DNA of 64,000 nucleotides from assembly GCF_000526195.1 (NCBI RefSeq), contig NZ_JAFP01000001.1:532001-596000 (forward strand), written 5' to 3'. The position numbers and the translations under genes are program-made. Positions 27,619-37,638 of the stretch are shown piece after piece. Each line of letters begins with the position of its first letter. Positions within the stretch are counted from its first letter, which is position 1. The notes beneath the pieces were generated by a model. It was not told where the DNA came from, did no database searches, and saw only the letters and a list, made by a program, of their open reading frames with translations. Source of the stretch: Hippea sp. KM1. Lineage in GTDB: Bacteria; Campylobacterota_A; Desulfurellia; Desulfurellales; Hippeaceae.

Positions 27619-29396
27619 GCTCACTGAAGAGAACCCACTATTGCGGCGATGTTAGAGCAGACGATATAGACAAAGAGGTTGTGCTTTTTGGCTGGGTTCA
27701 AAACTGGAGGGATCACGGCGGTGTTATCTTTATAGACTTAAAGGACAGGGAGGGTATAGTCCAGATAGTCTTTGACCCTTCCGTTAATGAGAGGATACAC
27801 CAGGAGGCCTCAAAGCTCAGGAGTCAATACTGCATAGGCGTTAAGGGCAGGGTTAGGCATAGACCTGAGGGCACGGTAAACCCCAACCTTAAGACCGGCG
27901 AGGTTGAGGTTGTGGCAGATACACTAAAGGTTTTCTCAGAGTGTGAGAATCTGCCGTTCCCCGTTGAGGAGTATGTGCATGTAAATGAGGAGGTAAGGCT
28001 TAAGTATAGATATTTGGATTTGAGAAAGCCCCACATGCAGAGAAACCTCATCATGCGCTCAAAGGCAGCATTTGCCGCAAGGAACTATCTGCATTCGCAG
28101 GGATTTATCGAGATAGAAACGCCGGTTTTGACAAAATCGACACCTGAGGGGGCAAGGGATTTCCTTGTTCCAAGCAGGCTCTCACCGGGCAAGTTCTATG
28201 CACTGCCCCAGTCTCCGCAGCTGTTTAAGCAGTTGCTCATGGTGGCAGGCTATGATAGGTATTATCAGATAACCAAGTGTTTCAGGGATGAGGATCTTAG
28301 AGCAGACAGGCAGCCTGAGTTTACCCAGATCGACCTTGAGATGAGCTTTGTTGAGGAGGACGATGTAATAGAGATAACCGAGGGTATACTTGCAAGCATA
28401 TTTAAAGAGGTGGCAGGCATTGACATAAATCCCCCGTTTGAGAGGATTTCGTATCAGGAGGCCATGGATAGGTTTGGCTCAGACAAACCGGATATGAGGT
28501 TTGGCCTTGAGCTGAAAAAACTGACAGACATAGTTGAGCATACCAACTTCAAGGTGTTCAGGGATGTGGTTGAAAAGGGCGGCATTGTTTACGGTTTAAA
28601 TGCCAAGGGGTGTATAGATTTTTCCAGGAAAGAGATAGATGATCTGACCAAGCTTGTTGCCGTCTATGGTGCCAAGGGGCTTGCCTGGATAAAGGTTAAG
28701 GCAAACTATGAGCTTCAATCGCCCATCGTTAAGTTCTTCTCCAAAGAGGAGATAGACGGCATCCTAAAGAGGCTTGAGGCAGAACCGGGCGATCTGTTGT
28801 TCTTCATGGCCGATACACCAAAGGTCGTTTATGATTCCCTGGGTGCCTTGAGGCTCGAGATAGGAAGGAAGTTGAATCTTGCCAGCGATGATGAGTTCAA
28901 CTTTGTCTGGGTTGTGGACTTCCCATTATTTGAGTGGAACGAGGATGAAAACAGATGGGAGGCTATGCACCATCCGTTTACCTCACCCAAGCCGGAGGAT
29001 TTGGAGTATTTGGAAAGCGATCCTTCAAGGGTTAAGGCCAGGGCATACGATATAACCCTAAACGGTGTTGAGATAGGCGGCGGCAGTATCAGGATCCACA
29101 GAAGCGATGTTCAGAAGAGGATGTTTAAGGCGTTGGGTATATCGGATGAAGAGGCCCAGATTAAGTTTGGCTTTTTAATTGAGGCTCTAAAATACGGTGC
29201 ACCACCGCACGGCGGATTGGCTTTGGGCTTTGATAGGATCATGACCTTGATACTTAAGGAGAAGTCGATCAGGGATGTTATAGCCTTCCCCAAGACCCAG
29301 AAGGGTGTTTGTATGCTTACGGATGCCCCCAGTGAGGTGGACCAAAAGCAACTCAACGAGCTTTCAATAAGGGTTAGAAAGCCCCAGAAAGACTAA
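27609..29396 (+). CDS. aspS: Aspartyl-tRNA synthetase
   Basis: A 595-residue bacterial-type class II synthetase: an N-terminal OB anticodon domain ([20 protein letters not shown]), motif 2 near [13 protein letters not shown] and [17 protein letters not shown], the GAD insert (residues 290-410) and motif 3 [10 protein letters not shown]. Whether it also charges tRNA-Asn cannot be decided by eye. It overlaps hisS by 10 bases. A GC hairpin terminator follows. Confidence 0.96.
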   Translation: MAIGSLKRTHYCGDVRADDIDKEVVLFGWVQNWRDHGGVIFIDLKDREGIVQIVFDPSVNERIHQEASKLRSQYCIGVKGRVRHRPEGTVNPNLKTGEVEVVADTLKVFSECENLPFPVEEYVHVNEEVRLKYRYLDLRKPHMQRNLIMRSKAAFAARNYLHSQGFIEIETPVLTKSTPEGARDFLVPSRLSPGKFYALPQSPQLFKQLLMVAGYDRYYQITKCFRDEDLRADRQPEFTQIDLEMSFVEEDDVIEITEGILASIFKEVAGIDINPPFERISYQEAMDRFGSDKPDMRFGLELKKLTDIVEHTNFKVFRDVVEKGGIVYGLNAKGCIDFSRKEIDDLTKLVAVYGAKGLAWIKVKANYELQSPIVKFFSKEEIDGILKRLEAEPGDLLFFMADTPKVVYDSLGALRLEIGRKLNLASDDEFNFVWVVDFPLFEWNEDENRWEAMHHPFTSPKPEDLEYLESDPSRVKARAYDITLNGVEIGGGSIRIHRSDVQKRMFKALGISDEEAQIKFGFLIEALKYGAPPHGGLALGFDRIMTLILKEKSIRDVIAFPKTQKGVCMLTDAPSEVDQKQLNELSIRVRKPQKD

Positions 29397-29402
29397 AAAC
29401 CG

Positions 29403-29432
29403 GGCGGTGTGGCCGCCTTCCTTCCTTTTTTA
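29403..29432 (+). terminator. Intrinsic terminator after aspS
   Basis: GGCGG and CCGCC form a 5-base stem around TGTGG, followed by TTCCTTCCTTTTTTATTT. The stem is short but GC-pure and correctly placed 6 bases after the aspS stop. Confidence 0.65.
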
Positions 29433-29498
29433 TTTAAATTAAGCCTGTTTTTTGTTATACTCCCACTTTGAGAATAAAGTGTGTGTAAGGAGAAAGCC

Positions 29499-30851
29499 AT
29501 GGAGAGGAAGGTGCTTTTAAAAGAGGACGAAATGCCGAGGTACTGGTATAATATCCTGCCGGATATGCCCACACCCGTCAAACCACCGATAAATCCCAAA
29601 ACGATGAAACCCATAAACCCCGACGATCTTAAGGCTATTTTCCCCTCTGAGATTATAGAGCAGGAGATGAGCAATCAAAGGGAGATACCCATACCGCAGG
29701 AGGTGTTGGATATTTATGCCATTTGGAGACCGACGCCTTTGGTTAGGGCTTACAACCTCGAGAAGGCCTTAGGGACGCCTGCTAAGATTTACTATAAGAA
29801 CGAGTCGGTATCCCCTGCAGGAAGCCACAAACCCAATACGGCTATAGCACAGGCCTATTACAATAAAAAGGAGGGCATAACGACCCTAACAACGGAGACA
29901 GGCGCAGGTCAGTGGGGTTCTGCCTTGGCCTTAGCCGGTGCCTTGTTGGGGTTAAATGTCAGGGTCTATATGGTTAAGGTCAGCTATGAGCAGAAACCCT
30001 TTAGGCGATCAATGATTCATCTATGGGGTGCTGAGGTCTATCCATCGCCGAGCAACAAGACCGAAGCGGGCAGGAGGGCGTTGGAAGAAGACCCTGATAA
30101 TCCCGGGAGTCTGGGTCTTGCCATCAGCGAGGCGGTTGAGGATGCAGCAACGCACGATAACACCAATTATGCACTGGGCAGCGTTTTGAATCATGTTCTG
30201 CTCCATCAAACGATAATAGGCCTTGAGGCGCAGAAGCAGTTTGAAAAGATAGGCGATTACCCGGATGTTATATTTGCACCCTGTGGCGGTGGCAGCAATT
30301 TAGGCGGCGTGGGCTTGCCGTTTATCAGGGATAAGATAAACGGCAAGGATGTCAGGGTTGTAGCGGTTGAACCTGCAAGCTGCCCAACGCTAACCAAGGG
30401 TATATTCACATACGATTATGCGGATGTGGCCAGGATGACACCGCTGCTTTACATGTATACATTGGGCCATAGGTTTATGCCACCCAGCATCCATGCAGGC
30501 GGTTTGAGGTATCACGGTGATTCGCCCATTTTGAGTCAGCTAAGGAAGGATGGGCTGTTGGATGCTGTTGCTTATAATCAGACGGAGGTGTTTGAGGCCG
30601 GCGCCTTGTTTGCAAAGACGGAGGGTATAGTCCCTGCGCCTGAGACATGCCATGCCATAAAGGGTGCGATAGATGAGGCCTTAAAAGCCAAGGAAGAAGG
30701 TAAAGAAAAAACCATATTGATAAACTTCTCAGGCCACGGACACTTTGATATGACATCATACGACAGGTTCTTATCCGGTGAGATGAAGGATTATGAATAC
30801 CCTGAGGAGGAGGTTAAGAAGGCATTGGATTATCTGCCCAGGATCGACTAA
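29499..30851 (+). CDS. trpB2: Tryptophan synthase beta chain, TrpB2 type
   Basis: A PLP enzyme of about 450 residues, some 50 longer than TrpB1. N-terminal [12 protein letters not shown] and the PLP site [15 protein letters not shown] (Lys in SHKPNT), the phosphate-binding [10 protein letters not shown], and HAGGLRYHG are typical of TrpB2, common in thermophiles. It condenses indole with serine without needing TrpA. It stands alone, with no other trp gene nearby, so a role in indole salvage is plausible. The ATG at 29499 has AAGGAG at proper spacing, better than 29481. Confidence 0.93.
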   Translation: MERKVLLKEDEMPRYWYNILPDMPTPVKPPINPKTMKPINPDDLKAIFPSEIIEQEMSNQREIPIPQEVLDIYAIWRPTPLVRAYNLEKALGTPAKIYYKNESVSPAGSHKPNTAIAQAYYNKKEGITTLTTETGAGQWGSALALAGALLGLNVRVYMVKVSYEQKPFRRSMIHLWGAEVYPSPSNKTEAGRRALEEDPDNPGSLGLAISEAVEDAATHDNTNYALGSVLNHVLLHQTIIGLEAQKQFEKIGDYPDVIFAPCGGGSNLGGVGLPFIRDKINGKDVRVVAVEPASCPTLTKGIFTYDYADVARMTPLLYMYTLGHRFMPPSIHAGGLRYHGDSPILSQLRKDGLLDAVAYNQTEVFEAGALFAKTEGIVPAPETCHAIKGAIDEALKAKEEGKEKTILINFSGHGHFDMTSYDRFLSGEMKDYEYPEEEVKKALDYLPRID

Positions 30852-30877
30852 AACCGTTTACAACGGTTTGACTTTTA
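30851..30877 (+). terminator. Weak intrinsic terminator after trpB2
   Basis: AAACCGTT and AACGGTTT form a perfect 8-base stem with a 3-base loop, followed by GACTTTTAG. The T-run is short and the -35 box of the psr promoter lies within its 3' arm. Confidence 0.5.
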
Positions 30878-30895
30878 GCTTAACGGCTGTATAAT
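30868..30895 (+). promoter_or_regulatory. Strong promoter for psrABC
   Basis: TTGACT (30868-30873), 16-base spacer, TATAAT (30890-30895). The start of transcription would be near 30902, giving a leader of about 46 bases with GGCGGAGGTTG before psrA. No inverted-repeat operator is obvious. Confidence 0.7.
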
Positions 30896-30947
30896 GTTCT
30901 GGGTTTTGAGTAAAACATAGGGAATTAATTATGGCGGAGGTTGAATT

Positions 30948-33746
30948 ATGATCTCGTTGAATAGAAGAGACTTCTTGAAGCTCTCCTCTTTGGTTGGTGG
31001 CGGTTTGCTCTTTTTTAAGCCGTCTGCCAAAGCCGGTCTTTACACACCCCACTATGAGAAGCCGAAGGGTGAGATTAAGTATTACCCCAACATCTGTAGC
31101 TTCTGCTCCACGGCTTGCGACATTAAGGTTAGAACGAGGGTTGATGGGGATTTTAAGAAACCGCAGAAGATCGATGGAAACCCCAACTCCACACTCAATA
31201 GGGGCAGGATCTGCGCAAGGGGTCAGTCTGGAATTAGAACTGTTTACAATCCCGACAGGATTAAATACCCACTTATAAGGGTTGAGGGTTCAAAGAGGGG
31301 CGAGTGGAAATTCAGAAAGGCCACCTGGAAAGAGGTGGAGGAGTACATCAGGAAGAAGGTTCAGGAACACAACATACAGCCCCATGAATTTGCCATCTTT
31401 GCAGGTCAGAGGGCCTGTGCTTATGAAAGATTGGGTGCGTTCGCTTTCTTGGCATCCATTGGTTCTCCAAACATGATTGGCTCCCCTATGCAGCAGTGCG
31501 TTATGGCTGAGCATGCCGGAACCAATGCAACCGTTGGAACCATGACATCCCACGACGAGATTCTGGTGGATATGGACAACACTAAGGTCATGTTGGTCGT
31601 GGGTAGCAACGCTGCTTTAACCGGTATCTCTGTTTCAAGGGCTGTCAGATTTGCTGAAGGTAAAAGAAATGGAATGAAGGTCATCGTTGTTGACCCGAGG
31701 ATGAGCGAGACTGTATCTAAGGCCGATAAATGGATTCCTGCAAAACCCGGAACAAACATGCCGTTCTTGATGGCCGTTTTGAGGCTTATCATCAAGAATG
31801 AGTGGTATGAAGAGGAGTTCTTAAGAAGGTATACAACGGCACCGTTCCTTGTATTTGACAACAACGGCACACCCGAGGCGTTCGGCCAGAATACCAATCC
31901 TGAGGCATTGCCGTTTGCCGAGAAATACTATGTATATGATGAGATCTCCGAGCAGGTTGTTGAGGTTGAGGGCTTCACAAATGATAATATAGGCAATAGA
32001 AAGATAAAGCCAGCTCTCTTTGCACCAAAGGGCTTAACTTTCCAGGGTAAGCCAGCCAAAACCGCCTTCGATTACCTGTGGGAGGCTGTTAAGGATGCAA
32101 CACCAGAGTGGGCTGCAAAGCTGTGCGATATACCCGCAAAGGATATAGAAGAGACAGCTGAGATGTTGGGCACAATCAGGCCTGCAAATGTCTATCTTGG
32201 ATGGATGGACGGAAGGTATGAGGATGTTGTTCAGGCAAGGAAGACCGCAGCCATCATAAATGTGTTAATCGGAGGCGTTGATAGGGTTGGCGGTTGGATC
32301 TATACGCCTGAATTAAGAGAGGGTATGGAGAGGTTCCACAAGGCCTATGAGTCCGGTCAGCTTAAAAACCCCATGAATCTATTGATGGCAACAGCTATGG
32401 CTCCGGGCTTGCTTGGAATGGTAGGCAAGCTTGAGGGTATGATGTATTCAGGTAAATTCCCTCTATTCAGAGGATACCCCCATTTCTCCAGGGCCTATTT
32501 TGAATACAGGGCAAAGAAGGAAGGTAAGAAGGGTATACCGTTCTCACTCTTTACAAACGCTGGATTCCAGGAGGCGGTTGAGGGTAAGCTAACCTGGAAC
32601 GGTAAACCCTATCAGATAAAGTTTGCATACATCTATTCTACAAATCCGTTGAAGGATTACTATGGATATAAAAGCTGGGTAAAGACATTCACAAACCCCA
32701 ACCTGAAGTTGGTCGTTGTGGATGAGATTTTGCCGTCCGATATGGCAGCATACGCCGATGTTATACTGCCGGATAAGACATACCTTGAAAAATACAGCAC
32801 GATCATGCCAGATGGGCCCAACAGCGACATGGCCATAAGAATGAGATTCCCAAGCGTCAGCCAGATCGGCGATGTTAAGGGTGGCGATGAGGTATATTGC
32901 ATGCTCTCCAATGCCATCGCAGGCAAAAGAGGCGGTGATTATTTCTCAGCAGCCATGATAGTAAGCCAGTTCACCGGCTGGAATATGAAGACTGTAACAA
33001 AGGAGTACGCACTTGCCTGGAGGGGTAAAAAGCCTCTGTATAAGGCAAATAGAGACATCGCCCTGTCTGAGGTGTCAAAGAAGCTCGGCATGACAAGCAA
33101 GCAGCTTGAGAAGGCATTGGAGGAGAAGGGTGTTTTGGTTCTTAAGAAGAAAGAGGAGTTGATGGAAGAAGCCGGAATGCCTTACAAGGTCCCCGTTCCG
33201 ACCTTCTCAGGAAGGGTCGAGATATACTCCACACTCTTTGCACACTTCAATCATGTCTATGGTGTGGATCCGCACTGGGATCCTATATTGAAGTTCATAC
33301 CGTTTGAATACAAAAAAGGCGCTGGATTGGATTACAAACCAACGGGTAATGAGTTCTTCTTTGCATTCGGTAAGGTGCCTGAGATGACATACCTGACAAC
33401 GGCCGACAACCCGCTGTTGCATGCGCTTGTTGAAAGGCATAAAGAGGAGAATTACGGCTTCTGGATGAATCCTAAGGCAGCTGCAAGGCTCGGGCTTAAA
33501 GAGGGAGATAAGATAGAGGTTGAAAACACCGTATCTGGTCAGAAGGTAAAATCCTTTGTTCATATAACAGAGGGTATAAGGGAAGATACGGTATATGTAA
33601 TGAGTGATTTCGGTGTTCAAAACAAGAAGCTTACCTATGCTGCCGGTAAGGGTGTTGATTTAGGTAGGCTTATACCTTATAGATTGGGGCCGGTTACAGC
33701 TTCTGCTATGAGCTGTCAGTTTACGGTCAAGATAAGAAAAATATAG
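30948..33746 (+). CDS. psrA: Molybdopterin polysulfide/thiosulfate reductase, catalytic subunit
   Basis: A 932-residue Mo/W-bisPGD oxidoreductase. The Tat signal SLNRRDFLKLSS places it in the periplasm. The [4Fe-4S] Cys are C50, C53, C57 and C89. C184 in SPMQQCVMAEHAG is at the metal-ligand position, as in PsrA/PhsA rather than Asp in NarG or Ser in DMSO reductase. It likely reduces polysulfide (or thiosulfate) to sulfide with electrons from the quinone pool via PsrB and PsrC; arsenate reductase is a related alternative. Full length for the family (about 760-1000). Confidence 0.88.
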   Translation: MISLNRRDFLKLSSLVGGGLLFFKPSAKAGLYTPHYEKPKGEIKYYPNICSFCSTACDIKVRTRVDGDFKKPQKIDGNPNSTLNRGRICARGQSGIRTVYNPDRIKYPLIRVEGSKRGEWKFRKATWKEVEEYIRKKVQEHNIQPHEFAIFAGQRACAYERLGAFAFLASIGSPNMIGSPMQQCVMAEHAGTNATVGTMTSHDEILVDMDNTKVMLVVGSNAALTGISVSRAVRFAEGKRNGMKVIVVDPRMSETVSKADKWIPAKPGTNMPFLMAVLRLIIKNEWYEEEFLRRYTTAPFLVFDNNGTPEAFGQNTNPEALPFAEKYYVYDEISEQVVEVEGFTNDNIGNRKIKPALFAPKGLTFQGKPAKTAFDYLWEAVKDATPEWAAKLCDIPAKDIEETAEMLGTIRPANVYLGWMDGRYEDVVQARKTAAIINVLIGGVDRVGGWIYTPELREGMERFHKAYESGQLKNPMNLLMATAMAPGLLGMVGKLEGMMYSGKFPLFRGYPHFSRAYFEYRAKKEGKKGIPFSLFTNAGFQEAVEGKLTWNGKPYQIKFAYIYSTNPLKDYYGYKSWVKTFTNPNLKLVVVDEILPSDMAAYADVILPDKTYLEKYSTIMPDGPNSDMAIRMRFPSVSQIGDVKGGDEVYCMLSNAIAGKRGGDYFSAAMIVSQFTGWNMKTVTKEYALAWRGKKPLYKANRDIALSEVSKKLGMTSKQLEKALEEKGVLVLKKKEELMEEAGMPYKVPVPTFSGRVEIYSTLFAHFNHVYGVDPHWDPILKFIPFEYKKGAGLDYKPTGNEFFFAFGKVPEMTYLTTADNPLLHALVERHKEENYGFWMNPKAAARLGLKEGDKIEVENTVSGQKVKSFVHITEGIREDTVYVMSDFGVQNKKLTYAAGKGVDLGRLIPYRLGPVTASAMSCQFTVKIRKI

Positions 33747-33760
33747 TCGGAGGCTAAACG

Positions 33761-34369
33761 ATGGCAAGATATGGAATGGTAATGGATGTTAGCTCCTGTC
33801 TGGGGTGCAGGGCTTGTATGGCGGCTTGCTCCCAGTGGAATCAGACGCCTTTCTGGGCTGAAGATTTCGAAGGCAAGTGGAGAACGAGGGTGACACCCCT
33901 TGAGGAAGGTAAGTTTCCAGAGGTAAGAAAGGTTTTCTTCCCAACGATATGTATGCACTGTGAGAATCCTCCCTGTCATTCCGTCTGTCCAACCGGTGCT
34001 ACATACATAAACAAGGACGGCATCGTATTGATTGATTACGACCTCTGCTTAGGTTGCGGATACTGTATAGAGGCATGCCCCTATGATGCCAGATATGAGT
34101 ATGAGAAAGAGGATTTAGAGAAGGATGAGTTCTATTTTGGCGAGGATGCAAGGCACCATCAGGTTCACATAGATAAGTGTACATTCTGCGTCGATAGGCT
34201 CGAAGAGGGGTTGGAGCCCAGCTGTGCTGCAACATGCGTGGGCCATGCAAGGATATTCGGTGATCTGGACGATCCAAATTCAGAGGCGGCAAAGCTTGTT
34301 AATTCTGGAAAGGCTAAACCTTTGGGCGAGTATATGGGCGCCAAACCGAAGGTTTACTATATAAAGTAA
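33761..34369 (+). CDS. psrB: Four-cluster iron-sulfur subunit of polysulfide reductase
   Basis: A 202-residue PsrB/NrfC/DmsB-type electron-transfer protein. Four 4Fe-4S motifs are visible: C13-x2-C16-x2-C19-x3-C23 (SSCLGCRACMAAC), ICMHCENPPCHSVCP, LCLGCGYCIEACP and the C-terminal CTFC with CAATC. No Tat signal is present; such subunits travel with the catalytic partner. It is 14 bases after psrA and 11 before psrC, with TCGGAGGC as ribosome site. Confidence 0.95.
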   Translation: MARYGMVMDVSSCLGCRACMAACSQWNQTPFWAEDFEGKWRTRVTPLEEGKFPEVRKVFFPTICMHCENPPCHSVCPTGATYINKDGIVLIDYDLCLGCGYCIEACPYDARYEYEKEDLEKDEFYFGEDARHHQVHIDKCTFCVDRLEEGLEPSCAATCVGHARIFGDLDDPNSEAAKLVNSGKAKPLGEYMGAKPKVYYIK

Positions 34370-34380
34370 AGGAGGGAAAA

Positions 34381-35250
34381 ATGGATTTGGTACAACAGCA
34401 TACATGGGGATGGTTTATCGCCATCTATCTGTTTTTCGGTGGTTTGGGTGGAGCCACTATGGCTTTGGGTATATTGGGTGAATTGAGATTTAAGATGGGC
34501 AAATGGTTCGGCATTGGAACTGCAATGCTCGGTCTTGCCATATTGAGCTTCGGTCTTATATGGTTGGTTCTTGACTTGATTGACCCCTTCAGGTTCCTTT
34601 TGGCTTTCTGGGTTAAAGGTATAGGCCACTCCTGGATCGCACGCGGTATGGTTATCATTAATGGTGCTTATATCTTCGGTGTTCTTTACGCTCTGGCTGC
34701 TTTTTACGGCTGGGAGACATTTAAGAAATGGATGGGTTATCTGGCTATGTTCTGCGGATTCGGCGTTACAACATACACCGGTTTGTTGCTCAATGCCAAT
34801 GTCGGTATTCCATTCTGGCACACACCGGCTTTACCTGTTCTGTTTACGGTTAGTGCATTCTCCACGGGTTGTGCTTTGCTGATGTGGGTTTTGGCAGCCT
34901 TAAAATCCCATGAGGCCGATCACTATTTCCACTTTATAGAGGGATTCGATATATTCCTTATCTCCTTAGAACTGCTTGTAATATTTGCATACTTCGATTT
35001 TGCAAGATTGGGCAATGCAGCCGTTATGAAGAGCGCTCAGCTTCTTTTACATAATCCTATGTTTACCATTGGCTTCCTTGTTATGGGTCTTATTATGCCC
35101 CTTATTCTTGAGGCTTATGCATCAACAAAGGAGCATTCCAAGGGCTTGGCCGTTTTTGCCTCCCTGCTGGTATTGGTAGGTGGATTCCTTTTGAGGTATC
35201 TGATTGTGTGGGCTGGAGTATTCCAGTATCCGCACGGGCTTGCAGGATAG
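34381..35250 (+). CDS. psrC: NrfD/PsrC membrane anchor and quinol oxidase subunit
   Basis: A 289-residue protein with about eight hydrophobic helices, beginning QQHTWGWFIAIYLFFGGLGG, the usual NrfD-family start. It receives electrons from menaquinol and passes them to PsrB. RBS AAAGGAGGG. It closes the psr operon; a strong terminator follows within 15 bases. Confidence 0.93.
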   Translation: MDLVQQHTWGWFIAIYLFFGGLGGATMALGILGELRFKMGKWFGIGTAMLGLAILSFGLIWLVLDLIDPFRFLLAFWVKGIGHSWIARGMVIINGAYIFGVLYALAAFYGWETFKKWMGYLAMFCGFGVTTYTGLLLNANVGIPFWHTPALPVLFTVSAFSTGCALLMWVLAALKSHEADHYFHFIEGFDIFLISLELLVIFAYFDFARLGNAAVMKSAQLLLHNPMFTIGFLVMGLIMPLILEAYASTKEHSKGLAVFASLLVLVGGFLLRYLIVWAGVFQYPHGLAG

Positions 35251-35263
35251 AATAAGCAATGCA

Positions 35264-35292
35264 CCAGCCCCTTAAAAGGGGCTGGACTTTTT
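35264..35292 (+). terminator. Intrinsic terminator after psrC
   Basis: CCAGCCCC and GGGGCTGG form an 8-base GC-rich stem around TTAAAA, followed by ACTTTTTTG. Well placed to end the psrABC message before tRNA-Gly. Confidence 0.88.
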
Positions 35293-35324
35293 TGTTTGTT
35301 TGATTAAAATCTATAGCGGTTTGG

Positions 35325-35400
35325 GCGGATGTAGCTCAGGTGGTAGAGCGCAAGCTTCCCAAGCTTGATGTCGCGGGTTCGAGTCCCGTCATCCGCTCCA
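35325..35400 (+). tRNA. tRNA-Gly (CCC)
   Basis: Acceptor GCGGATG pairs with CATCCGC; the D arm has AGCTCAGGTGGTAGAGC; the anticodon stem CAAGC/GCTTG encloses TTCCCAA with anticodon CCC; T arm CGGGTTCGAGTCCCG. Discriminator T and CCA are encoded. It reads GGG glycine codons. Confidence 0.96.
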
Positions 35401-35420
35401 TTTTTTGCCTTCCTTCTTTC

Positions 35421-35449
35421 TTGACCTAAATTATTTTTTCATATATCCT
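35421..35449 (+). promoter_or_regulatory. Promoter upstream of psiE-like gene (leaderless layout)
   Basis: TTGACC (35421-35426), 17-base spacer, TATCCT (35444-35449). The expected start site is at or within a base or two of the ATG at 35457, and no Shine-Dalgarno is present in TCCTTACAACC. Confidence 0.45.
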
Positions 35450-35456
35450 TACAACC

Positions 35457-35900
35457 ATGAAAGTAGATTTAGTCAAGAAGGCAATGGATTTTATCCTATA
35501 CATACTCTCCATACTTATCCTTGTTATAATACTCTTTTACCTGCTTAAGCTTATATTTGACCTAAAAGACATCATATTTGCGTTTCCGCCGCCCAATAAG
35601 ACCATGTCCAGAGCCGTTGAGGAGGTGCTCAATCTGTTTGTATTGATAGAGTTCTTCAGGGGCACCATATCCTATTTCGATTTTGAAAGGATAAAGCTGT
35701 CATACATAGCCGATGCAGCGATCGTTTTTGTCTTAAGGGAGGTTATGATTGCCACATTCTATCATGAATTGAACTTCAAGATGGCCATAGCATACTCGGT
35801 TGTCATCTTGGCTATCATAGGCCTAAGGACATTGACGATAATATACACACCCGATATGAATAAGCCGATAAGGGTTAGAAAAATAAAGCAGGAGAGGTAA
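35457..35900 (+). CDS. psiE: PsiE-family membrane protein
   Basis: A 147-residue protein with four hydrophobic helices (about residues 9-35, 55-67, 80-98 and 108-127) and a charged C-terminal tail. AADAAIVFVLREVMIA-like helices and the loop FFRGTISYFDFERIKLSYI fit the phosphate-starvation-inducible PsiE family, whose function is unknown. It starts without a visible ribosome site and stops 1 base before proS, so it leads the proS unit. Confidence 0.75.
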   Translation: MKVDLVKKAMDFILYILSILILVIILFYLLKLIFDLKDIIFAFPPPNKTMSRAVEEVLNLFVLIEFFRGTISYFDFERIKLSYIADAAIVFVLREVMIATFYHELNFKMAIAYSVVILAIIGLRTLTIIYTPDMNKPIRVRKIKQER

Positions 35901-35901
35901 G

Positions 35902-37638
35902 ATGCGTTATTCTGAATCGTTTATATACACGCTGAAGGAGGATCAGAAAGAGGCTGCGATAGTCAGCCACAATCTGCTTTTAAGGGGTGGTTTTATATTA
36001 AAACTCGCAAGCGGTATATACAACTATCTCCCACTTGGCCTTAGGGTTATAAAGAAGGTTTCTGATATTGTAAGGGAGGAGATGAATAAAGCCGGAGCCC
36101 AAGAGATCCTCATGGCTGCAATCCAGCCTGCGGAGTTGTGGAAGGAGTCCGGCAGGTGGAACGATTACGGCAAGGAGCTTTTGCGTATAAAGGACAGGGG
36201 CGATAGGGATTTTGTTTTTGGCCCGACGCATGAGGAGGTTGTCACCGATATAGTCAGGCGCTTTGTGAAGAGCTATAAGCAGATGCCTTTGAATCTATAT
36301 CAGATTCAGACGAAGTTCAGGGATGAGTTGCGCCCCAGATTCGGCCTTATGCGTGGCAGGGAATTCATAATGAAGGATGCATACAGCTTTGATAAGGACG
36401 AGGCCGGAATGGATGTAAGCTATGAAAAGATGAGTGTGGCCTATCACAATATATTCAGGCGTTGCGGATTGGCCTTCAGAAGCGTTGAGGCCGATACCGG
36501 TTCTATCGGGGGCAAGGACTCTGAGGAGTTTATGGTTTTAAGCCAGACCGGTGAGGATGAGATAGTGGTTTGCGACAGCTGCAATTATGCCTCCAATGTG
36601 GAGAGGGCAGCAAGCATAGTGGAGGATGAGCCTGGTGAGGAGATGCAGCTAAAAAAGGTGGCAACACCAAATAAGCAGACGATTAAGGATGTCTGCGATT
36701 TTTTGGGCTCAGACCCGGCCTTTTCGGCCAAGGCCTTAGTTTACAAGAACGAGAAGGGCGAGGTGTTCTGCTTCTTTATTGAGGGTGATGATGAGTTGAA
36801 CCTAATCAAGGCCATGAGGGCAACGGGCAGCGTTGAGCTTGAGATGGTTAGCGATGATGAGCTTGAAAAACTCGGCCTTGCCAAGGGCTATATAGGACCT
36901 GTGGATTTTCCAGGCAAGGGCGTTAAGGTGTTGTGCGATGAAAGGATAAAAAACAGAAACAACCTCGTTGTGGGTGCTAATGAGGAGGGTTATCATTTAA
37001 CGGGCGCTAAATTCGGCAGGGATTTTGAATGCCCAACGGCCGATCTGAGGCTTGTAAAGGAAGGTGAGCTGTGTCCAAAATGCAAAAAGGGAAGATTGAA
37101 GAAGGTTAGGGGCATAGAGGTTGGGCATATATTCAAGCTCGGCCAGAAATACTCAAAGGCGATGAATGCCACATTCTTAGATGAAAACGGCAAGAGCGTT
37201 CCTTATTATATGGGGTGTTATGGCATAGGCATAGGAAGGACAGCCCAGGCTGCGATTGAGCAGAACCACGACGAATACGGCATAATCTGGCCTATCTCCA
37301 TTGCGCCGTTTGAGATAGAGATCGTCTCGCTCGATACTCGAAATAAGGAGTTGGTTGCCTTCTGTGATGCCCTGTATGAGAAGGCAAAACAGGAGGGTCT
37401 TGATGTTTTGTATGATGATAGGGATGAGCGTGCGGGAATTAAATTAAACGATATGGACTTGATTGGGATACCCATCAGGGTTATAGTTGGTAAGAAGGCC
37501 TTTGAAAAAGGAGAGGTTGAGGTCTCCTTACGCAGGAATAGGAAGAAGCAGACCGTTGAGAAGGATAGGGTTCTTCAGAAGATAAAGGAGCTTAGGGATA
37601 TGCTCTATAAGGAGATAGAGGAGGGTAAGAATGGATAA
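35902..37638 (+). CDS. proS: Prolyl-tRNA synthetase (bacterial type)
   Basis: A 578-residue class II synthetase. Motif 2 is seen in QTKFRDELRPRFGLMRGREF, the YbaK-like editing insert spans about 225-375 (with the CDSCNYASN lead-in), motif 3 in GCYGIGIGRT, and a C-terminal anticodon domain follows. The insert marks the bacterial (PheRS-type) form that deacylates Ala-tRNA-Pro. Start ATG at 35902 with GGAGAGGTAAG. Confidence 0.96.
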   Translation: MRYSESFIYTLKEDQKEAAIVSHNLLLRGGFILKLASGIYNYLPLGLRVIKKVSDIVREEMNKAGAQEILMAAIQPAELWKESGRWNDYGKELLRIKDRGDRDFVFGPTHEEVVTDIVRRFVKSYKQMPLNLYQIQTKFRDELRPRFGLMRGREFIMKDAYSFDKDEAGMDVSYEKMSVAYHNIFRRCGLAFRSVEADTGSIGGKDSEEFMVLSQTGEDEIVVCDSCNYASNVERAASIVEDEPGEEMQLKKVATPNKQTIKDVCDFLGSDPAFSAKALVYKNEKGEVFCFFIEGDDELNLIKAMRATGSVELEMVSDDELEKLGLAKGYIGPVDFPGKGVKVLCDERIKNRNNLVVGANEEGYHLTGAKFGRDFECPTADLRLVKEGELCPKCKKGRLKKVRGIEVGHIFKLGQKYSKAMNATFLDENGKSVPYYMGCYGIGIGRTAQAAIEQNHDEYGIIWPISIAPFEIEIVSLDTRNKELVAFCDALYEKAKQEGLDVLYDDRDERAGIKLNDMDLIGIPIRVIVGKKAFEKGEVEVSLRRNRKKQTVEKDRVLQKIKELRDMLYKEIEEGKNG

